Position numbers and translations under genes: made by a program | Notes under the pieces: model-generated | Seen by the model: the letters and a program-made list of their open reading frames with translations, nothing else | What the model was told of the DNA's origin: nothing | Database searches by the model: none | Shown here: positions 11,129 to 20,542 of the stretch, piece by piece | Numbering within the stretch: the first letter of the stretch is position 1 | Layout: every line of letters begins with the position of its first letter | Source of the DNA: Wolfiporia cocos | Taxonomy: Eukaryota > Basidiomycota > Agaricomycetes > Polyporales > Phaeolaceae | Assembly: GCA_029448655.1 (NCBI GenBank) | Contig: JACCLO010000005.1 | Span: 1,364,001-1,428,000 of the forward strand | Length of the DNA: 64,000 nucleotides | Reading direction: 5' to 3'

Positions 11129-11901
11129 ATGGTCGACCGGAGCAGCAGGCTCTCGCGCCTCTCCATGCACCCGCGCCACCCGCGCGAGTCGGTCTTCGTC
11201 GGCAATCCGGACCTCTACCGCGGCGACAGCCACGCCGTGTGCAGCCCGTACCTGCGCGAGTGCGTCGAGGCGATGGAGGACTGCTGCGACGAGGTGCGCC
11301 CCGCCCGCGCCGGACGACCGTGCGCTCACCCCGCCCCGCCCACAGGCGCGCGCCGCGCAGGAGATCATCCGCGAGGGCACGTACGACCTCCCGCGCATGG
11401 CGCGCGTGCTCGAGAACGAGCGGGTGCGGCGCGTGCGCTTCCCCGCCCCTTCTGCTGCTGACTGCCCCCGCGCAGGTGTTCCTCCTCATCGACGAGAAGA
11501 CCGTCCGCCGGTACAAGGCCGACCTCACCGACGAGATCGAGCCGCAGATCAATGAGCTCATCGCCCGCGCGGAGAAGGGGCTCCAGATCCTTCTTCGGCA
11601 TGAGAGCGTGCTGCAGGCTAAGGTGCGTCGCCCGAGGTGTGTCCGTATTGCGCCTGACGCGCGGCACAGGTCGAAGCGGCGCAGTCGCGCCCGAGCTCGC
11701 GCACCGGTGTGAGCGTGAACACCGCTGGGATGAGCAAGCTCGAGGTGCGACGCGTACAGATGCTCGCAAGGCAACGCGAGCGGCTCGAGGACGAGCTCGC
11801 CGCACTGCAAAAGGAAGTGGACGATCTCGTGCGTCACCTCTTACCGACCTCTGTTCTGAACTCATGGCACACAGGAGCTGTCCCAGATGAAGAAGCGATG
11901 A
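11129..11901 (+). CDS. SPC19: DASH/Dam1 complex subunit Spc19
   Basis: Spc19 is a subunit of the fungal DASH complex, which couples kinetochores to spindle microtubules. Five exons, all in phase 0, read 11129-11293, 11346-11423, 11476-11622, 11670-11828 and 11875-11901, giving 191 residues. The order of blocks fits the family: a CSPYLRECVEAMEDCCDEA motif near residue 45, GTYDLPRMARVLENERVF, then LTDEIEPQINELIARAEKG and a C-terminal coiled coil with long Arg/Glu/Leu-rich helices. Length is normal for basidiomycete Spc19. Introns are 46-52 bp. The gene ends 64 bp from the stop of the convergent gephyrin-type gene. The identification rests on recalled family blocks and is fairly strong. Confidence 0.82.
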
Positions 11902-11965
11902 GAAACGGTCGCTTGCAGGGCTTGCTAGACATCTTACACTACTATACATGAATCTTGCCGTCGAC

Positions 11966-14336
11966 TCACTCCACCTCCAACTCGCCAATGACCACCGCAT
12001 CAGCGACCTCGCCCGTCTGCAGTGTCTCTGGGCCGCCGCTCACCCGTGCGGGCAGCGCAACAAGCCCATTCGCGCCTGCAAGGCTCGCGACGCGGCTCGA
12101 GCGCTGTCCGCCCGTGCTGTACGCACTAAGCCCCGAAACTCCCGCCTTGATCACGACGCGGTGGTACTCTGGGCGCGGGTCGAGGCGCATCGCATCCTTT
12201 AGCTATAGACACCATTCCATGTATTAGTAGCCATTCCAAACATCGGAGAGAATGCTGTAACACGCACCTGAACGCGCACGCGCGGCAGCTGACACTGCGC
12301 GACGGGCCACCCGCCGAGCCGGCGGAGCGCGGGGACGACAAAAACGTGGAACGTTACGAGCGCAGAGGCGGGATTGCCCGGGAGCGCAAATATCGGCTTG
12401 GTCGTGCCTGCGGCGGGGACCGTCGCGAACGTCGTCGGCTTGCCCGGCTTGACCGCGACGCGCCCGAAGTGGACCGTCCCGCCGAGGTGGTGCTCGATGA
12501 CGGGCTTGAGCAGGTCGCCCGCGCCCATGGACGTCCCGCCCGTCGTGAGCACGAGATCGGCCTCGCGCAGCCCGCGCTGGAGCACCGCGACGTGTGCGTC
12601 GAGGCTGTGAACGGTTCGTGCTCAACGTAAGATGTGCGCGAGAGACGGGAACGGACTCAACTCGTCAGCCACGATGCCGAGGTCCACCACGACATACCCC
12701 ATCCCCTCGAGTGCAGCTTGCAGCGACGGCCGGTTCGTGTCCCAGATCCCGCCCCACCCATCGCCCTCCATCGCCTGCGGCTTCTGCAGGTCAAGCAGCT
12801 CGTTCCCCGTGCTGAGCACCGCGACGACCGGCTTCGGGTGCACCGACACCTACAACGCCGCTCGATTCCGTCAGCGCCAACAGCCGTCCGTCCGCCCAAC
12901 CGCACCGCACCTTCTGCCTGCCGACAAACGCCAGCGTGCCGACCTCCCCGCCCGCCGCGCAGACGACCTGGCCGCGCTCGAGCACGCGCGTGCCCTGCCG
13001 GACGTCCGACCCGGGCGCGCGCACGTTCTCGCCCGCCGGCACCTGAGCGAGCGTCTGCACCGTGCGCTCCTCGCCGTCCTCGGCCTCGTGCAGGCGGGTG
13101 TCCTCGACCATGATCACCGCGTCCGCGCCCGCGGGCAGCGGGCCGCCGGTGTTGACGCGGAAGATGGTGGATGGCGGGATCGGGACAGAGAGAGGATGTG
13201 TGCGGGCGGTGAGCACGGGGTATGTTCCGGGTGCGTCGGTCGCTGCGTGCAAGGGTGAGTGGGTACGCAAAAAGAGGTTGGGAGGACATACAGCGCAGTG
13301 CGTAGCCATCTACGTTCGTGGTGGGCGTAACAGGGACGTCTTGGGGCGCAAATACGTCCTCAGCTAGGACGTGGCCTCTGAGCTCCGAATTGACCTGAAT
13401 GTGCCACATTCAACTAGCCCGAATGGAATGCATAGATGGCACGTACAAACTTCTCGCAAGGCTGTAGCGGCTGTATCTCGCGCAGGATCGCGGCGATCGC
13501 GTCTGCGACGGACACGAGCGGATACGGCGACTCTCTGTGCCTAGCCGTGACTGGCGCGGCGCGCATTTCATGCGAGCTCGAGCGCATCCAGCTTGTCAGG
13601 GCTCACCTGGCAGCGACGGGTCGTGCGACAACGTGCTCCGAGGTTGGGGCGCATGGTGATGGTGGTGGTGATGATGATGGTGCGCATGTGCGTGTCCGCC
13701 TCCACTCGCCGGGAGGCTCGCGTGTAGCTGCCTGCTCGACGCACCCTTGACGAGGTCGAGCGCGTGACCGGCGACGCCGCCTGCGAGGAGTGCTTCGATA
13801 TTCTCGCGCACGGCCTTGACGCTCCCCGGGAGAGTGACGACGAGCGTATTGCCAACAGTGCCCGCGACAGGACGCGAGAGCGCAGCGAGCGGAGTCTTCT
13901 GGAGCGAGGATGCGATGAGGAGATGCACAAGGCCCGGCGCATCGCGCTCGATCAGTGGACGGATCGCCTGAAGACGTCCTCAATACAAACGATTGGTGGT
14001 CTCGACACCTATACGACGCACCTCCGGCGTTCGATCGCGCACACCAAAGCCAGTGCCGCCGGTGGTAATGACCCAGTCGATGTCGCCCTGTGCGCACCAT
14101 GTCTGCACTGTCTGGCGGATCTGCTGTTCGTCGTCTGGTACGATGGAGAGATATTTTACTTCGTAGCCCGCCGCAACAAGGTGATCACGTATGGTGGGCC
14201 CTGACTTGTCAGTGCTCGCATCTGCGGCCGCTGTATCGCTCACTGGAGACGCATTGCCAGCTTTTAGTTCGCAGAGGGATATTCTGACGATTTAAATAGC
14301 CAGACCTGTTAGAACTGCTGCACGCGTTGTAGACAT
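11966..14336 (-). CDS. cnxE: Gephyrin-type molybdopterin adenylyltransferase/molybdenum insertase fusion
   Basis: Performs the last two steps of molybdenum cofactor synthesis: the MogA-like G domain adenylylates molybdopterin and the MoeA-like E domain inserts molybdate. The N-terminal G domain starts in a 31-nt first exon (14336-14306) that splices to 14242 to form AVLTVSDTAAADAS, and carries TTGGTGFGVRDRTPE. A linker follows with a His tract. The E domain has NVDGYALR, NTGGPLPAGADAVIMVEDT, VLSTGNELLD, TTGGTSMGAGD and LPGNPASALVTFHVF, then a beta-barrel tail ending EVADAVVIGELEVE. At least eight short introns occur. Domain order G-then-E matches fungal CnxE and animal gephyrin, opposite to plant Cnx1. 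All key motifs are intact, so it should be active. Confidence 0.92.
13651..13698 (-). repeat. Histidine-codon tract in the G-E linker
   Basis: About 12 His codons, ten of them consecutive, read on the minus strand as HAHAH followed by poly-His. CAT and CAC are mixed, so the protein sequence rather than a pure DNA repeat seems to be maintained. Confidence 0.75.
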
Positions 14337-14474
14337 GATGGCAGTGAGTAGAAACGAGATATATTGATACCAAGCTGGATATATGCGCGCACGGTACGCG
14401 TGTGAGGTCGGCGCGTCTGTGGCTGGCTCGCGACGCGTCGGAGCCGACCCTAAATCAATCTCCGCCACAATGCG

Positions 14475-14483
14475 TATATAAAG
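14475..14483 (+). promoter_or_regulatory. TATA-like box without an assigned gene
   Basis: TATATAAAG on the plus strand within the gap between the gephyrin-type gene and KEX1. A plus-strand 58-codon ORF begins 117 bp after it, and a TGACGT motif lies between. Confidence 0.3.
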
Positions 14484-14599
14484 CGCGCGCCTCGGAAATT
14501 TGCTCCTTAGTGTCCGCCCGACTCCCGAACCGTTAGCTCTGCGCAGAGGTCCGCCTCTGGTGACGTCTTTCAAGTCGGCGGAGCGAGGCGTCCTTCGGG

Positions 14600-14776
14600 A
14601 TGCTCACGAGAACAAGCGTCGACCGCCTGCTCCCCCTCGCCACGGCTGAGTCCACTTCGGTGTTGATTCGTCTGAGGGGTCGACGTGGGTGCGAGACGCC
14701 GTGTTATATTCCTGTACTTTCCGTACCCGCCTTTCTTCGGGAGGGTTGCCACTATGTGGCCTTGACGGTTTGGTGA
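14600..14776 (+). CDS. Possible 58-residue small ORF
   Basis: An ATG-to-TGA ORF (MLTRTSVDRLLPLATAES...) lies in the 616-bp gap between the 5' end of the gephyrin-type gene and the 3' end of KEX1, downstream of a plus-strand TATA-like box. It encodes a basic start and a hydrophobic C-terminal half with three Cys. No family is recognised. An ORF this short arises easily by chance, so it is listed only because the TATA-like box otherwise has no target. Confidence 0.2.
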   Translation: MLTRTSVDRLLPLATAESTSVLIRLRGRRGCETPCYIPVLSVPAFLREGCHYVALTVW

Positions 14777-14952
14777 AACCATAACACGTACATTTCTCTC
14801 TGCCCTCGTATAGTTTGTACCGTTGCTGAATAGATTTCATGATACTCGCAATCTCGGCGCGTCTGACACCTGTCTATCTCAAGTCACATCCATTAACCCG
14901 AATACACAAAGCGGACTATAAGCGAGTGCGGATGATTACAATTTTCAAGGCC

Positions 14953-17468
14953 TCAGTCGTGTCGTGTCCTCCGGGGGCTCCTGGAGTCATCCTCATCGTC
15001 ACTGTCTCCAACACTGAAGATCGCCTCTTGCGGCGAGACATCCATCGCCCGTTGCTTCCCTTTGCTCGGTCGCGGAGAGGGCTGGAGCTCGTCAGCGTCT
15101 CCGTGCCCGTTCGGCTCTCCCATGTTTAAGGTCAGTGGGATATGCTCCTCAGTTGTGGACAGCGAGAGACCGCGCACACGACGCCGGCGAGAACGCCACC
15201 AGAAGAAGCCTCCAAGGACAACAGCAATAATAGCGAGAATGAGCGCGGCGGAGCCGGCGTTGTAGTAAGCTGAATGAAAGCACTACGGTGAGCGAAACGA
15301 ATCTGAGTGGTGCGGCCACATACCTTCCCACATCGCCTTGTCCTGCTCGGGAGTTTTGGCTGGAGCGGGTGTCGTTGTTGGGACCTCGTCCAGCAACGCG
15401 GGCACAGGCTCAGTGTCGTCGCCAACCGAGCTAGGGATCCGCGCAGAGCCGTCCGCAATGGCGCTGAAGTTAACACCCATGAACCGCAGAATCATGTCGT
15501 GGGTAGGGTGCGGCGCGTCAAACCCGGCCATATGCGAAGCATTGAAGATCTGGAGGACGCTTTTAGATGGGGTTTTGTTGAGACGATGCAGGACTTGCCT
15601 TCACGTATGTCAAGTTACGCGATGTAACCCAGGTCCCCGCGGGCGCTCCGTCAACCGTCCAAGATTGCGTTTGTACAGTCTAATGCGACGGCCGTAAGCT
15701 CCGTGTGATGAACGCAACTACCAGCGGGAGACGTACTCCGAGCCCGGTTTGCCCGTTCCAGGTCATTGCCTGGATCATGCTCTCGATCCCGACGTAGTTG
15801 CAAATGAGGTCCTGATCGCCTGCAAATAGCAGCATCGGGATCTTCTCGAGTACCCTTGGGATGACCGTAATAGATGATGGGGAGTTCCTGTCGGTGAGTT
15901 CGGTGTGAATGATGCCTCTGCATTCGGTCCACGTCTGGGATGCAGCAGAGGCGTGAAGGGCGCGGACGACATCCGGACGCTATCAAACCAGAATAAATCC
16001 GTGTTGTCATCGGGAGAGACAAAACAGACTTACAGCAAGGTATGTGTAGATATCCTTCAGATCCGGAGGCCATTGCATTCCACACGCAGGGTATTCATCC
16101 TCAAGACGAACATCATAGATATTTGTGCATACGTCCGTGCCGTTGACCCTGCAATCGTTCAGTATCGCGTAAAGAACCAAAGTGCTTGCTCTTACTTGCG
16201 CTTCCTGTGCGCAACGACCTCTGACATCACAGACTCGCATATGTCAACCTTGACGGGCTCGGGATTCGTATACTTGAGCATTTCCTGCATGCATGTGTCC
16301 GTGATCGCTTTGCCTCGCTTCCAGTCCTATACTGATCACTTAGTTTCATTGCGCCGGGTACATTCCTGCGAGACTTACCTCCGATCCCTCTTCGACTAGA
16401 CCATGCTTGACAGCGTAGGTTAAGAATGAGGGATACTGGTGTCGCCCGTCTATCCATCCATTTCCGATCGCGGCTCCTCGGAGCGGGATATTCAAACTAG
16501 AATCGAGGACGGCGTCGGCTGCGGAAGTAAATGGACGTATAAGACATCGCATTGGGATGACATCTCAGATCATTGCGCACCGAAATACGGGATATACTGC
16601 CCGGCGAAGCTTTCCCCGCCAAGGTATGTCTGCACAGTAGTCAGACACTAGCGTGACTGGACCGGATGAGTACGTACATCGACATTCCGGTATTCCGGGA
16701 ACACCTTGTAGAAGTTGTCGAGGAACACAACAAATTGACCCGCCGCCTGACCGCTGTCGTGAGTTCCCAGCTACTATTCCCAGGATATGCGAACCGGTCG
16801 TACCTCCGACAGCTCGTGCACATAATGATTGGTCGAGGTGTAAGAGAAGCCTGTTCCTGCAGGCTGGTCCACTATACAATGAGTTATGTTCGTATCCCAC
16901 GTTGGGTGCATTTGTGTATGACAAGCACGGCAATGCTCACCATACACCATAGTTGTGTACTCTTCCCAGCCACCGTCTACTCTCTTAAGGCCTCCCTTCC
17001 CGTCAACGCGCCATGGGCCCACTTCCATCATCAGCCCGTCAAACGATGAGCATCCCGGTCCCCCCTACGTCGAGTTTATGAGATACATTCCTGGTCTGAT
17101 CACATCCTTGCACTCACGTTGAACCAGAACATGAGGCGCTCCCTATCTGCGCTCCGCCGTGCTTTCACCATTACGAAGTAGAGATGCGCGGTCACATCAT
17201 TGAGACCTGCATTGGTGGCATTGGGGTCGGAAGAGAGGTGCCCGGCAAATATCCTCAGGGGACTTGTCTCGTCCTGGTGCAGGTCGGGCAATGTGGGCAC
17301 GTAGAACGACGCAGCCGACGGAACTATGTAATCCGAGGTCAGTTTGTATCCTTAGGCTCGTAAGGAGAAGCCTGTACCATCAGTAGGTGCCGCTTGAGAT
17401 GTATGCGATATCAGTATAGTCGGTAGAAAGGTCCACAGCAAGGTGAAAGAGAGCGCAAAGAGCACCAT
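14953..17468 (-). CDS. KEX1: Pheromone-processing carboxypeptidase Kex1
   Basis: A serine carboxypeptidase of the trans-Golgi that removes C-terminal Lys/Arg from secreted peptides. An N-terminal signal peptide is present ([16 protein letters not shown]). The fold landmarks appear in order: WFNGGPGCSS(F)[12 protein letters not shown], then the catalytic Ser in [11 protein letters not shown], the catalytic Asp in GDQDLICNY and the catalytic His in [12 protein letters not shown] single membrane segment near the C-terminus ([17 protein letters not shown]) is followed by an acidic, Ser-rich cytoplasmic tail of about 80 residues, as in Kex1 and unlike vacuolar CPY. More than eight introns of about 50-60 bp interrupt the gene. 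In basidiomycetes the enzyme is expected to act with a Kex2 endoprotease on pheromone and other repeat precursors. All three triad residues are kept. Confidence 0.92.
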
Positions 17469-17821
17469 GTTGCCCGATCTATCGACAGCGTGCGCTGTCC
17501 GTAGCCGTGTTACAAGCCGAGAAATATTACACCGTCGCAGACGCGTTGTCTAGTGTCCAGTAGAGGATGAGCACGCGTAAAGCCTAGTTGCATGCTATGC
17601 CACGTTAGCGCGACGAGAAAGCCATCACGACGATGAACGCTGTGCGCACCGGAACGCGATGGGACTGCACGGGATCAGTGTAGATTAGATAACACTGCAA
17701 CAGCATGGCTTATCTTCCGATTCCGATCGGCCAGGCACGCATCTTATCGCCTTGTCCCCAGCATTATGGAACGCACACGCCAGAGAATGCAAACGCACAC
17801 GTCGCTCTCCTCCTGCCTCCA
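17469..17821. other. Shared divergent promoter
   Basis: 353 bp between the start codons of KEX1 and the thioredoxin-like gene. Nothing coding was seen; no clear TATA box was found. Confidence 0.55.
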
Positions 17822-18985
17822 TGAAGCCCCTGTCGGTCGTGTCGACGCTGCTGGCTTGTGCGCTGTGCGCCAGCGCACAGTACTTCTCTGAGGGATGGAA
17901 GCCTGGCCAGCCTGTTCCCACCGGGTCTTACGAGCAGCAACCTGCCGCGGCGCAGAGCAAGCCTGCCGGATCCTCGAGGTTCAGTTTGACGAATATAATC
18001 ACGGAGGGAGCTGTTGGCTCACTGATGGGTAAGCTCGGAGTGAATATGACCGAAAGGCTTGAGAAGGCGAAGGCCGAGGCCGAGGTGGAGATCTGGGATA
18101 CTCGTATCCCGCTCATTACGGATGACAACTACGAGGAGATCATTGTCAATGAGCCTCTCAGTCCGGAAGAGGAAGCGGATAGGGTGTGGTTTCTCATTAT
18201 GTATGCTTACATTGTCTAGTTCTCTTCTGGCTTGCTGAACCTCGCACAGCTCTGTATCAAAAGGCGGAAAGAACGCATTCTCCAGGAAGGCAGACGAGCA
18301 CTTTGACAATGCCTATAACAAATCTTTGATTGAAGGCGACTTGCCAAACATCCGCTGGGGTCGCATTGATTATGTGAACGTCACCTACATCACTACCAAG
18401 TGGTCGATTTGGCAGTGAGCGCTGCAGTGTCTCAGCACGATGTCTGCTGACCGGAAAACTGCAGGGGTCCTTACATCGTTGTTCTGACGGGCCGCGGACA
18501 AAATCTACGCTTTTACAAGGCCAACACCGTGAGATTAGACCCTGATGTGATCCGCGACTTCCTCAAGGAGGAAGGTTGGCGGGAATCTGAGCCATGGAGC
18601 AGTCCATTTGCGCCGGGTGGACAATGGCAAGCATCAATTTCAGTCTCAAACTCCTCGTGTGACTTACGATGCCTCCTGGCACAGGGAATACATCATGCAC
18701 TATTTCGCCGTCACACTACGCGCGATCTATGAATTCCTCCTACGGTTCCCAAGATGGCTCCTTATGATTGCATCTGGTGGTATTGCGCAAGTTGTCATGA
18801 GATTCCTGCACAAGAGCGCAGGAACAGACAGACCGCAAAGGCCTACTCCGAGACCTCCCGCGAAGCCTGCATCACCGCCTGCTGCGTCCGCATCTGCACA
18901 AGTGGAAAGCAGCCCAGCTTCGCTGCAGAGCAAGGGATCGCCATCAAAGGGCAGGGGCAAGCAACGGAAGGGTGCGCAGAAGTGA
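17822..18985 (+). CDS. Thioredoxin-like secretory-pathway membrane protein
   Basis: Starts with a signal peptide (MKPLSVVSTLLACALCASAQ). The central region has alternating beta/alpha blocks such as VWFLIIS, WGRIDYVNVTY and GPYIVVLTGRGQNLRFYKA, which resemble a thioredoxin-like fold. There is no CxxC, so disulfide oxidoreductase activity is unlikely. A membrane segment lies near residue 275 (WLLMIASGGIAQVVMRFL), and the tail is rich in Pro, Ala, Lys and Gly, ending KGRGKQRKGAQK. Exons read 17822-18200, 18250-18414, 18465-18626 and 18685-18985. The last intron starts with GC rather than GT; this is the only reading that keeps frame. The topology suggests an ER-luminal domain with a cytosolic basic tail. 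The family is conserved in basidiomycetes by my recollection, but its role is unknown. Confidence 0.8.
18627..18684 (+). other. Putative GC-AG intron
   Basis: GCAAGC...CACAG, 58 bp. The upstream reading frame (PFAPGGQ) and the downstream frame (EYIMHYFAV) differ, and all nearby GT donors give the wrong phase. A GC donor with the usual GCAAG context joins them as GGQWEYIMHYF. Confidence 0.6.
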
Positions 18986-19293
18986 GTTGTTGAACAAGGA
19001 GGCGGGCTGTATGGGAGGAATGTCGGATATATCACGTCGTATTGTAAGTCTACACTAATGTCGACCCTGCATAGTAGACGCTTTTTGCGTTCATAAAGCT
19101 GAAAAGTGATGTTCGCGACAATATATTACATCTCTTGAGAGCATTTCAGAGGAATAGACAGTGTACAGGGCGGCCAGTAGAGCAGCAAGATCACTCCTTA
19201 AAAGGGTATTCAAATCTAGGCTGGTCTTTGCGTCTCCAGAGCTTCTTCCTGCAAACTGATGAATATCTCGGAACGTACAAGCAGAGTGAGGGC
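18986..19293. other. Convergent 3' spacer
   Basis: 308 bp between two stop codons. No RNA gene or repeat seen. Confidence 0.55.
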
Positions 19294-20237
19294 TTACTTC
19301 TGTTTGGTTATAGCATGTTGTCCATAAACCTCTACGCAATAGTTAGCTTTGAACTCGCGGATAAAACGTGGGTCCCTGCGATTCAATGTCAATCATTGCA
19401 AGGCGGATAGTGCAACGAACGCACCAGAGCTCGCTAGCAATACCCAAATCCTTGCAGCACCGCATAAGGGCGTTGCTTTTACATGCCTCAGTGGCCGTTG
19501 GAATCCCATCAGGGGAGAAGTACTCTTGCTCTCCTCGCGCCACGGCAACGAGTCTGCAGAGAGTTCATAACTTATTTCCTTACGACTATAAAAATACGCA
19601 CCGTCCGAGACAAACCAGGGCGTACTCCCGACTGACGATCCTGGGTCCCACATTTGTCTCACTGCGTGGCGCAAGACCCCAGCCGCCAGGACCGAACGCC
19701 TTGTTCAATACACGTCGGTACTTGATTTCAGGGAGGTAGATCAAGCCGTCTAATACTGGTCAGATAGTGAAGTTGCGTATCTACGAAGTCATACTCACCA
19801 GGCTTCATCTCGACGTCCATGGGATCAATCGGAGCTAGCAAGACATCTGCAATCTCCTTGGGAAATGGCTCTACGGACAGTCCATAATAGCTTCTCGACC
19901 AATCCGACTGCGGGTTATCAGAGAGCGAGGGCAGGCTGTCCGCTTCGGAGGCAAAGGCAGGCCCGGACTGTGCTGCTTGCAGCACCGAGGACGAGGGGAT
20001 GCTTTCACGGGGGACGGCCAGTGCGTCAGCAACATCCGCTTCGTCAATGGCAGAGTCCGCGTTGTTCTTGTTCTCTCCGGTAGCAGTGCTGGCGTTGGCC
20101 GCTGGAGTTTTGGTAGCAACAACCGTTTTCTTTGTGGCGTACGTTGTGCGGGCGGTGACATACGACCTCGAAGACAGGGAAAGCCGCGACGAGACTCGTA
20201 GTCCGGAGAGGCGACCGAGTACTGTGAAGCTGGCCAT
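19294..20237 (-). CDS. MGM101: Mitochondrial genome maintenance protein Mgm101
   Basis: A Rad52-like single-strand annealing protein of mitochondrial nucleoids, needed for mtDNA repair and inheritance. Exons 20237-19799, 19755-19602, 19553-19425 and 19375-19294 join in frame to 267 residues; introns are 42-49 bp. The N-terminus is Ser/Arg/Thr-rich without acids, typical of a mitochondrial targeting peptide. Residues of about 60-130 are variable. The C-terminal core is diagnostic: [58 protein letters not shown] and [19 protein letters not shown], ending at [15 protein letters not shown]. The cysteines of the core are present. Nothing suggests inactivation. Confidence 0.95.
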
Positions 20238-20542
20238 TCTGGAAGGACGGCCTATATGGATATTGAGCTGAGATTACCGAGGAGTGCATCGTGGACGACG
20301 TTCAGCGAACGTGAACGCGTGTGTCACGTCACAAATCACATATGTGACAGCAGCCACAACCGCGTTCTGGTCGGCGTCTACGCGCTTGCTCGCTTTTAAT
20401 CCTAGCTAACAACACACATTTCGGAGAGACACTGTCTTGCTCAGCTCTTGTTCAGTGAGAACGTAACATGCTAACACTGTGGGACTGTTTTGATCTCGAA
20501 CTTAGTGCTTTTTAGTTGTCAGCGCACTGCAGTAGCATAAAT
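20238..20542. other. Divergent promoter between MGM101 and the GCP gene
   Basis: 305 bp between start codons, with paired GTGACG/CGTCAC-like motifs near 20320-20350 that form a short inverted pattern. Nothing coding was recognised. Confidence 0.5.
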
